Source: Actinomycetota bacterium (GTDB lineage: Bacteria > Actinomycetota > Acidimicrobiia > Acidimicrobiales > Ilumatobacteraceae). From it: a stretch of 55,796 bases of DNA. Below the pieces are notes generated by a model that saw only the letters and a program-made list of their open reading frames with translations, made no database searches and was not told the DNA's origin. The stretch lies in NCBI GenBank assembly GCA_009702755.1, contig WLHL01000006.1:1-55796 (forward strand), read 5' to 3'. How positions within the stretch are numbered: position 1 is the stretch's first letter; every line of letters starts with the position of its first letter. The translations under genes and the position numbers were made by a program. Of the stretch, positions 50,525 through 55,796 are shown piece after piece.

Positions 50525-52108
50525 TTAGTTGGAGTGAAGAAGCCCGTAGACCAGAGATTCCTCGAGCGCCTGCCATGAGGCTTCGATGATGTTCGTGGAC
50601 ACGCCAATCGTGGTCCAGCTTCTGTCGCCGTTGGTGGCGTCAATGAGTACTCGAGTGATAGCGCCCGTCGCACTGCCGCCATCCAAGATGCGCACCTTGT
50701 AGTCCACGAGGTGAATCTTGTCGATCTGAGGGAAACTGGAACGCAGGCTGGCGCGGAGAGCCGCGTCAATTGCGTTCACCGGACCATTGCCAGCAGAGAC
50801 ATTCTCAAAGAGCTGATCCCCGACCCACACTTTGACAACAGCTTCCGTGGTGAAACGACCATCGGATGCTTCATCAGTCACAACGCGCATTGTCTCGACG
50901 CGGAACTGGTCCTGTGTCCATCCCGTCGCACGACGCATCAACATCTCGAGAGATGCATCCGCGGCCTCAAAGTGATACCCCTCGTGTTCAAGACGCTTGA
51001 GATCTTCAATCACGGTGTTCACAGCAGCGCCATCGAGGGTGAGACCCAGTTCATCAGCTTTTACTTCGATGGTTGCGCGACCGGCCATCTCGCTCACAAC
51101 AAAACGAGTTCCATTTCCAACGATTTCCGGATCAACGTGTTCATACGCATCACGAGCACGCTTGATTGCGGACACGTGCAGGCCTGCCTTGTGAGCAAAT
51201 GCCGACGCACCCACGTACGGAGCCTGCGGATTCAACGGACGGTTAAGCACTTCGGCAACGTGATTACTCACCGCGGTAATGCGCGACAAATGACCTTCTG
51301 GCAAACAGCTAAAGCCCATCTTCAATTCAAGGTTTGGAATCACTGTGGTGAGGTTGGTGTTACCCGTACGCTCACCCAAACCATTCAACGTGCCCTGCAC
51401 GTGACGTACTCCGGCCAATACTGCTGCCATTGAGTTTGCAACGGCACAGCCAGTGTCGTCATGACAATGGATGCCAAGCGTTGCGTCGTTGCCGACGAAT
51501 GCCTTTACTTTGCCGACGATCTCAGCGACTTCATGAGGGAGTGATCCACCATTGGTATCGCACATCACCAAGTGCGTGGCACCCTTCATGACTGCGGCTT
51601 CCACCACGCGCATCGCGAACTCTGGATTGTTCTTATAGCCATCGAAGAAATGCTCAAGATCAACCAGCACTTGACGACCATGACCATTCAAGAAATCAAC
51701 GGAATCCGCAACCATCAACACGCCTTCGTCAAGCGTTGTTTGCAGAGCATCAGTGACGTGATAATCCCAGGACTTTGCAACGATGCACACGGCCGATGTA
51801 TTCGCATCAAGCAAGTTGCGCAGAGTGGCATCATCGTCAACTTTTCCTTTAGGGCGACGGGTGGAGCCGAAAGCCACAAGAGTTGAGTTACGGAAATTGA
51901 GTTCCTTTGCCGCGCGAGCGAAGAACTCGATGTCTTTCGGATTCGCACCTGGCCAGCCGCCTTCAATGAAGTGGACGCCGAGATACTCCAGCTGTTCTGC
52001 AATTCGCAGCTTGTCTTCGACTGTTGCCGATACGCCTTCCACCTGCATGCCATCGCGCAGTGTGGTGTCGAACGCTTCGACCATTTCAATTGAGGTGGTG
52101 GTGTTCAT
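50525..52108 (-). CDS. cimA: Citramalate synthase
   Basis: This 527-residue protein belongs to the DRE-TIM metallolyase family. Residues 12-20 hold the FDTTLRDGMQ motif, HCHDDTG is in the barrel, and a C-terminal LeuA-type allosteric domain (from about 390) follows. Length and N-terminal GMQVEGVS mark the CimA group rather than 2-isopropylmalate synthase. It condenses pyruvate and acetyl-CoA to (R)-citramalate, a threonine-independent route to isoleucine. A GGAG lies 8 bases before the ATG. An attenuator-type leader precedes it. With leuB and ilvE upstream, the isoleucine pathway is partly reconstructed here. Confidence 0.93.
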   Translation of the reverse strand: MNTTTSIEMVEAFDTTLRDGMQVEGVSATVEDKLRIAEQLEYLGVHFIEGGWPGANPKDIEFFARAAKELNFRNSTLVAFGSTRRPKGKVDDDATLRNLLDANTSAVCIVAKSWDYHVTDALQTTLDEGVLMVADSVDFLNGHGRQVLVDLEHFFDGYKNNPEFAMRVVEAAVMKGATHLVMCDTNGGSLPHEVAEIVGKVKAFVGNDATLGIHCHDDTGCAVANSMAAVLAGVRHVQGTLNGLGERTGNTNLTTVIPNLELKMGFSCLPEGHLSRITAVSNHVAEVLNRPLNPQAPYVGASAFAHKAGLHVSAIKRARDAYEHVDPEIVGNGTRFVVSEMAGRATIEVKADELGLTLDGAAVNTVIEDLKRLEHEGYHFEAADASLEMLMRRATGWTQDQFRVETMRVVTDEASDGRFTTEAVVKVWVGDQLFENVSAGNGPVNAIDAALRASLRSSFPQIDKIHLVDYKVRILDGGSATGAITRVLIDATNGDRSWTTIGVSTNIIEASWQALEESLVYGLLHSN

Positions 52109-52157
52109 CTCAGTGTCTCCGTTGTAAATCTTGTCTGGTGGGGTGAATCAGGGAATG

Positions 52158-52178
52158 AAAAAACCGCCCTAAGGCGGT
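52158..52178 (-). terminator. Attenuator terminator upstream of cimA
   Basis: On the minus strand ACCGCC-TTAG-GGCGGT is followed by six U residues (plus strand AAAAAA at 52158-52163). It stands between the leader ORF and the cimA ribosome binding site, 50 bases before the cimA ATG, so it should stop transcription before the gene unless it is prevented from folding. Confidence 0.85.
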
Positions 52179-52184
52179 CGGTGC

Positions 52185-52209
52185 GCGCACGTCGGAGGCC
52201 GGCGTGCGC
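52185..52209 (-). promoter_or_regulatory. Leader hairpin after the cimA leader ORF
   Basis: The arms GCGCACG and CGTGCGC on the minus strand form a 7-bp stem with an 11-base loop. It begins at the last base of the leader stop codon. It could be the pause or anti-terminator hairpin of the attenuator; exclusive pairing with the terminator stem is not evident. Confidence 0.6.
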
Positions 52210-52274
52210 TAGAGAATAATGATGATTGACGCAGCAGAGCCGAGAAGGCGGCGGGAGATGCTTGCGGTCAACAT
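52209..52274 (-). CDS. Leader peptide of cimA (21 aa, isoleucine-rich)
   Basis: This is a 21-codon ORF from ATG 52274 to TAG 52209. The product starts MLTASISRRLLGS and ends in SIIIIL. Ile codons ATC, ATC, ATT and ATT are followed by CTC and then the stop, so 9 of 21 residues are Ile or Leu. No ribosome binding site precedes the ATG; instead a GATACT -10 element ends 7 bases upstream, which suggests a leaderless message. It has the form of an attenuation control peptide: ribosomes starved of charged tRNA-Ile would stall at the run. The ORF is too short to have another likely role. Confidence 0.85.
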   Translation of the reverse strand: MLTASISRRLLGSAASIIIIL

Positions 52275-52281
52275 GAGAGAA

Positions 52282-52310
52282 AGTATCGCCGTATTTCAGG
52301 CAATCGTCAA
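52282..52310 (-). promoter_or_regulatory. Promoter of the cimA leader transcript
   Basis: TTGACG (52305-52310) and GATACT (52282-52287) on the minus strand are 17 bases apart, a near-consensus vegetative sigma-70/sigA promoter. The predicted start falls at 52274-52275, on or next to the leader ATG. Confidence 0.8.
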
Positions 52311-52338
52311 CTCCCCTGTGGGCAAAGTTGCTCTAGCT

Positions 52339-52402
52339 GTGGGGAAACCTGTGGAAAACCCATCTCCCTATAGCCGATAAGGGTTTCCCATGTTGAAAAC
52401 CC
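52339..52402. repeat. Short AAACCC/GGGTTT inverted repeats upstream of the cimA promoter
   Basis: GGAAAACCC (52353-52361), GGGTTTCCC (52381-52389) and GAAAACCC (52395-52402) form overlapping partial inverted repeats between ilvE and the cimA promoter. They could be a regulator binding site or a weak ilvE terminator. TGTGGAAAA (52350-52358) is one mismatch from a DnaA box but stands alone. Apart from this and the leader region I see nothing else in the 320-base gap 52109-52428. Confidence 0.4.
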
Positions 52403-52428
52403 GTGAGAATTATTCAGTTCTGTGGGCT

Positions 52429-53346
52429 CTAAGCGAGCTCGAGCCAGTCCTTGTACTGCGGCAGTTGGCCACGAACGGCCTTGCCGTAAATGTCGGCCAC
52501 CTGCTTGGTGATCGGGCCGGGGCAAGGAACGCTGCGGTCATCCACCGAGTTAATGGCGCTGACTTCAGCGGCGGTACCCACACAGAAGATTTCTTCAGCG
52601 ATGTAGAGGTCGGAGCGAGCGATATTGCCCGTCTCGACTTCGTAGCCAAGGTCTTGAAGAATCTTGATGACGCTCCACTGGGTAATGCCTTCCAGTGCTC
52701 CAGCCGAGAGTGGCGGTGTGATGACCTTGCCATTGCGAACAACGAAGAGGTTTTCGCCGGTGCACTCGCTGACAAGACCTTCCATATTGAGAAGGATTGC
52801 TTCGTCGTATCCAGCGCGCAACGCCTCAACCTTTGCGAGTGAGGAGTTTGCATAGTTTGCAACTGTCTTTGCTGCCGGAGGAAGCATGTTGTGGTCGAGA
52901 CGTTTCCATGAAGAGATCTTCATGCGCACACCCTTGGTCATGGCATCCTCGCCCAAATAAGCGCCCCATGGCCAGCAAGCAATCGCAACGTCAACACTGC
53001 ACGGCAATGTATTCAGCCCCATCTCGCCATATCCGTAATACGCAATCGGGCGGATGTAACAACCCGGCAATCCGGTGGAACGAACTGTCTCACGAGTTGC
53101 ATCAACAATTTCTTGCACCGTGTACGGAATCTCCATACCGAGAATTTTTGCGCTGCGAAAGAGTCGTTCGATGTGCTCGGTCAAACGGAAGACTGCGGGG
53201 CCATCAGCTGTTTCGTATGCACGAATTCCTTCGAAGACACCTGTTCCGTAGTGAAGCGTGTGCGTGAGAACATGCACCTGAGCTTTGTCCCAGTCGACAA
53301 GAGTGCCGTTCATCCAAATTTTCGGTGTTGGGACAAGAGTGGGCAT
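52429..53346 (-). CDS. ilvE: Branched-chain amino acid aminotransferase
   Basis: This 305-residue class IV PLP aminotransferase has the N-terminal IWMNGTLVDWD, HYGTGVFEGIRAY, the PLP lysine in the region AKTVANYANSSLAK, EAILLNMEGLVSECTGENLF and the GTAAEVSAINSVDDR stretch. It transfers the amino group to branched-chain keto acids in the last step of Ile, Leu and Val synthesis. A ribosome binding site (AGGAG, 5 bases) precedes the ATG. It follows leuB after 30 bases on the same strand and probably shares its transcript. Confidence 0.95.
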   Translation of the reverse strand: MPTLVPTPKIWMNGTLVDWDKAQVHVLTHTLHYGTGVFEGIRAYETADGPAVFRLTEHIERLFRSAKILGMEIPYTVQEIVDATRETVRSTGLPGCYIRPIAYYGYGEMGLNTLPCSVDVAIACWPWGAYLGEDAMTKGVRMKISSWKRLDHNMLPPAAKTVANYANSSLAKVEALRAGYDEAILLNMEGLVSECTGENLFVVRNGKVITPPLSAGALEGITQWSVIKILQDLGYEVETGNIARSDLYIAEEIFCVGTAAEVSAINSVDDRSVPCPGPITKQVADIYGKAVRGQLPQYKDWLELA

Positions 53347-53376
53347 GGGTGCTCCTAGCAGTGTGTTGGTTGAAGA

Positions 53377-54372
53377 TTACTTGCCAGCAACGAGTGCGGC
53401 GATTGAGTTTCCGATTTCGACAGTGTTGCCCGTGGGGGCGGTGTCGCAAGCGGTACGAATACGGGCTGCGGCATCGTTTTCGCCCAGGAATTCCAGCATC
53501 AAAGCAGCAGACAAGATTGCTGCGGTGGGGTTGGCCTTGCCTGTACCCACAATGTCAGGTGCTGAACCATGGGATGGCTCAAACATGGACGGACCAGTGC
53601 GAGAAGGGTTGAGGTTGGCCGACGATGCCAAACCGATGCCGCCACTGACGGCACCACCGAGGTCGGTGAGGATGTCACCAAACAAGTTGTCGGTCACGAT
53701 GACGTCATAGCGGTGTGGATCTTCCACGAAGTAGATGCAGGCGGCGTCAACATGGTTGTACGCGGTCCCTACTTGTGGGAACTCTTTTGCAACATCGTTG
53801 AAGGCACGCTGCCAGAGGTCACCCGCGAAGGTGAGCACGTTTGTCTTGTGCACCAGTGTCACGTGCTTGCGCTCGCGCTTCGCTGCAAGTTCGAACGCGT
53901 AACGAATACAACGCTCGACGCCATGGCGCGTGTTGACACTGCCCTGCGTTGCAATCTCATGTGCGGTACCCCGACGAAGAACGCCACCTTCACCTACGTA
54001 CGGGCCTTCGGTGTTTTCACGAATGACAACAAAGTCATGTGGAGTGGTGTGACCAGGTGCAGTGCCTGCGAAAGGTCGCTGATTCACATAGAGGTCGAGA
54101 TCAAAGCGCATCTTCAAGAGAAGACCACGCTCAATGATCCCAGGAGGAACATCAGGGGTGCCCACTGCGCCCAACAAGATGGCATCAAAGTTGCGTAATT
54201 GATTCAGCACATCGTCGGACAAGATCTCACCGTCGCGCAGATACCGCATGCCGCCGAGGTCAAAATCAGTGGTCTCGATGGCGACTCCGGTCGCACGTAC
54301 GACCTTGACGGCTTCCGCCGTGACTTCTGGTCCGATTCCGTCTCCACCAATGAGTGCAATGCGATGTGCCAT
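53377..54372 (-). CDS. leuB: 3-isopropylmalate dehydrogenase
   Basis: From ATG 54372 the protein has 331 residues, an NAD-dependent beta-decarboxylating dehydrogenase (IALIGGDGIGPEVT, IRENTEGPY, the metal/substrate YDVIVTDNLFGDILTDLGGAV segment, FEPSHGSAPDI). It oxidises and decarboxylates 3-isopropylmalate in leucine synthesis and, in the citramalate route, 3-methylmalate toward 2-ketobutyrate for isoleucine. A GGAG five bases upstream supports this start; a longer frame to 54423 overlaps greA. The gene is divergent from greA. Confidence 0.94.
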   Translation of the reverse strand: MAHRIALIGGDGIGPEVTAEAVKVVRATGVAIETTDFDLGGMRYLRDGEILSDDVLNQLRNFDAILLGAVGTPDVPPGIIERGLLLKMRFDLDLYVNQRPFAGTAPGHTTPHDFVVIRENTEGPYVGEGGVLRRGTAHEIATQGSVNTRHGVERCIRYAFELAAKRERKHVTLVHKTNVLTFAGDLWQRAFNDVAKEFPQVGTAYNHVDAACIYFVEDPHRYDVIVTDNLFGDILTDLGGAVSGGIGLASSANLNPSRTGPSMFEPSHGSAPDIVGTGKANPTAAILSAALMLEFLGENDAAARIRTACDTAPTGNTVEIGNSIAALVAGK

Positions 54373-54398
54373 AGGGGCTCCATCGTAGAAGGCGCAGA

Positions 54399-54404
54399 TA
54401 GCCT
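54399..54404 (+). promoter_or_regulatory. Putative -10 element (TAGCCT) of greA
   Basis: TAGCCT lies 7 bases before ATG 54412 and no ribosome binding site is seen, so greA may be leaderless. It shares the 39-base gap with the divergent leuB promoter. Confidence 0.45.
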
Positions 54405-54411
54405 TCCTCGC

Positions 54412-54891
54412 ATGGCAAAGCACCTTCTGTCAGCAGAGACCTACAAAAGGCTCGAGGCCGAGATCACCCACCTGGAGCACAACGAGCTTCCACGCGTTGC
54501 AGACCTCATTGGCATTGCCCGCGAAATGGGCGACCTCAAGGAAAACGGCGATTATCACGCCGCCAAAGACGAGTACGGCCAGTTGAATGACCGCAAGAAT
54601 CTGCTGCTTTCCATCTTGGAAAGCTCAGAGATTGCCACTGCTCCACCAGCAGGCGAAGTGGGCGTGCTGTCTCGCGTCACGATTTTGTTCGATGGTGATG
54701 ATGCCGACGACGCCGAGTTGTATCTCATCGGACACATCGAAGAAAAGCGCACTGGCGAAGGTGTGGAAGTGATGAGTCCTGTCTCTCCTATCGGATCCGC
54801 ACTGCTCGGTAAGCACGAAGGTGAAAAGGTGCAGATCACTCTCGAGAATGGCGCGAAAGTTTCAGTGACAGTCGTAAAGGTTGAGAACTGA
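54412..54891 (+). CDS. greA: Transcription elongation factor GreA
   Basis: From ATG 54412 the protein has 159 residues, the normal GreA length. The N-terminal coiled-coil carries the acidic tip (IAREMGDLKENGDYHAAKDE, in pieces, with the two Asp/Glu that reach the RNA polymerase active site) and the C-terminal globular domain ends SPIGSALLGKHEGEKVQI. It stimulates cleavage of RNA in backtracked complexes. ATG 54412 gives the canonical start AKHLLSAETY. The stop overlaps the start of the next gene. Confidence 0.96.
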   Translation: MAKHLLSAETYKRLEAEITHLEHNELPRVADLIGIAREMGDLKENGDYHAAKDEYGQLNDRKNLLLSILESSEIATAPPAGEVGVLSRVTILFDGDDADDAELYLIGHIEEKRTGEGVEVMSPVSPIGSALLGKHEGEKVQITLENGAKVSVTVVKVEN

Positions 54892-55766
54892 GCGATCACC
54901 CCACTCCGAATCTGCCCCCTGGTCGTTTCATCTCTCTTCCCGGACGTGGCACCACGTACTTTCGAGAAGTTGAAGGCCCCACTGGCGCACCAACGTTGAT
55001 GTTGCTGCATGGCTGGACTGCAACAGCCGACCTCAACTGGTTCATGTGTTACGAACAACTGGGTAAACACTTTCGTGTGATCGCACTTGACCATCGCGGA
55101 CATGGACGTGGCATTCGCACCAAGCGCCAATTCAAGCTGTCGGATTGTGCTGACGATGCGGCAGCACTCGCCGATCAATTAGGAATCGAGAAATTCATCC
55201 CAGTGGGATACTCCATGGGTGGCACCGTCGCGCAACTTGTATGGAAGCGCCACGCGCATCGTGTGAGCGGCTTAGTTCTTGCAGCAACGTCCGGGCATTT
55301 TGTGGAAGAGCGCAAAGAGCGAATCGGTTTCACCGCACTCGCAGGCATTGGTGCTCTGTCTCGACTCGTTCCTGCATCACTTCGAGAATCGATTTCTCAT
55401 CGTTTGTATGTGTCACGCAAAACAATGACATGGGAACCGTGGGCAGCCAAGGAAGCATCGGACCATGAGTGGCGCCTCATCCTTGAAGCCGGTGCAGCAC
55501 TTGGTCTGTATGACTCTCGTAAATGGCTTCCTGAAGTCAATGCACCGACGGCAATGATCATCACGACCCAAGATCGGGTTGTCGCCACTGATCGGCAACA
55601 TGAACTTGCTCAGTTGATACCGAATGTCTTTACACAGACAATTGATGCCGACCACGATGCGGTGTTTGCGCATGCAGATCGCTTTGTTCCCATGCTCGTG
55701 AATGCATGTCTCAATGTGCATCATCGTTCGACAACTGATCTCCCATCTCGCGATTCAGTGTCATGA
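54888..55766 (+). CDS. Alpha/beta hydrolase, probable CTG start
   Basis: The protein has a complete alpha/beta hydrolase core: LLHGWTATADLNW, DHRGHGRG, the nucleophile elbow GYSMGGT and an Asp/His pair near the end (QDRVVAT, DADHDAVF). From ATG 54996 the first strand is missing. In frame upstream the sequence LPPGRFISLPGRGTTYFREVEGP is typical of the family N-terminus, but no ATG, GTG or TTG begins it before the stop at 54882. A CTG at 54888 overlaps the greA stop as CTGA and lies 7 bases after AAAGG, so it is the likely coupled start (292 aa). The substrate is unknown. Confidence 0.82.
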   Translation: MSDHPTPNLPPGRFISLPGRGTTYFREVEGPTGAPTLMLLHGWTATADLNWFMCYEQLGKHFRVIALDHRGHGRGIRTKRQFKLSDCADDAAALADQLGIEKFIPVGYSMGGTVAQLVWKRHAHRVSGLVLAATSGHFVEERKERIGFTALAGIGALSRLVPASLRESISHRLYVSRKTMTWEPWAAKEASDHEWRLILEAGAALGLYDSRKWLPEVNAPTAMIITTQDRVVATDRQHELAQLIPNVFTQTIDADHDAVFAHADRFVPMLVNACLNVHHRSTTDLPSRDSVS

Positions 55767-55796
55767 AATCTGCAATCAATCTTCGGTCACGGTGGC
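55763..55796 (+). CDS. Start of a further gene (truncated by window end)
   Basis: ATG 55763 overlaps the hydrolase stop by four bases (ATGA) and opens a frame to the end of the window (MKSAINLRSRW). Only 11 codons are visible, so the product cannot be named. The overlap supports it as the next gene of the greA-hydrolase transcript. Confidence 0.45.
   Translation, partial: MKSAINLRSRW

Noticed and set aside
52339-52361. DnaA-box-like TGTGG repeats suggesting an origin
   Set aside because: Only two poor matches, no AT-rich unwinding region and no dnaA/dnaN neighbours.
1-55796. CRISPR arrays, insertion sequences, integrases, toxin-antitoxin or phage genes
   Set aside because: No repeat-spacer pattern, transposase, recombinase or phage-like frame was seen on either strand.

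Overview
The window is a compact chromosomal segment of an actinobacterium. By inference it is an Acidimicrobiia-like or related high-G+C lineage, with base composition in the mid-50s % G+C by eye. The evidence is a combination of systems: mycothiol enzymes (Mca, a maleylpyruvate-isomerase-fold protein), two F420-type luciferase-like oxidoreductases, a UDP-galactopyranose mutase with a GlfT2-like galactofuranosyltransferase, an actinobacterial-type DapD, and an LpdA-like flavoprotein. I see no insertion sequence, prophage, CRISPR array or rRNA. Genes are packed with 1-4 base overlaps, and only one gap between conventional genes exceeds 300 bases (52109-52428).

Layout. 1-3103: 3' end of cysS, then a Zn/Mn ABC importer on the minus strand. 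3140-15811: a lipid or steroid-like catabolic region (P450, acyl-CoA dehydrogenase, two SDRs, alpha/beta hydrolase, PAP2 phosphatase, wax ester synthase/DGAT, CrtC/AttH-like protein, mycothiol-type and F420-type enzymes, NudC, thiolase). 15827-22700: nuclease lipoprotein, YdjC deacetylase, Mca, PEBP-like lipoprotein, GGDEF/EAL protein, LCP protein, BirA. 22720-34155: biotin carboxylase/BCCP subunit, LpdA-like reductase, secreted M15 peptidase, LysS-DapD-nitroreductase, B12-mutase large subunit, RidA, class II aldolase, EamA exporter. 34167-45394: envelope genes (SpoIID-SGNH-peptidoglycan-binding fusion, GlfT-like, Glf, UppP, SGNH protein, fatty-acid/sterol hydroxylase) mixed with rhodanese-ThiF, Sir2 and an unknown protein. 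45400-47728: gltX, ydcF, tRNA-Gln and tRNA-Glu, all on the minus strand. 47786-54372: DUF2237, a large acyl-CoA dehydrogenase, an unknown protein, then cimA, ilvE and leuB for isoleucine and leucine synthesis. 54412-55796: greA, an alpha/beta hydrolase and the start of another gene.

The most interesting element is upstream of cimA (52158-52310). A TTGACG-N17-GATACT promoter appears to start transcription at the ATG of a 21-codon leader ORF. The leader ends in four consecutive isoleucine codons and a leucine codon, and is followed by two hairpins, the second a U-tailed terminator, before the cimA ribosome binding site. This is the layout of a ribosome-mediated attenuator sensing isoleucine in front of citramalate synthase.

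Other notable signals: about 17 start codons have a TANNNT hexamer 6-7 bases upstream, suggesting widespread leaderless transcription; a perfect 17-bp inverted repeat covers the start of an alpha/beta hydrolase gene; a palindrome fills the likely promoter spacer of the metal importer operon; and two or three genes have N-termini that seem to require a non-ATG/GTG/TTG start.
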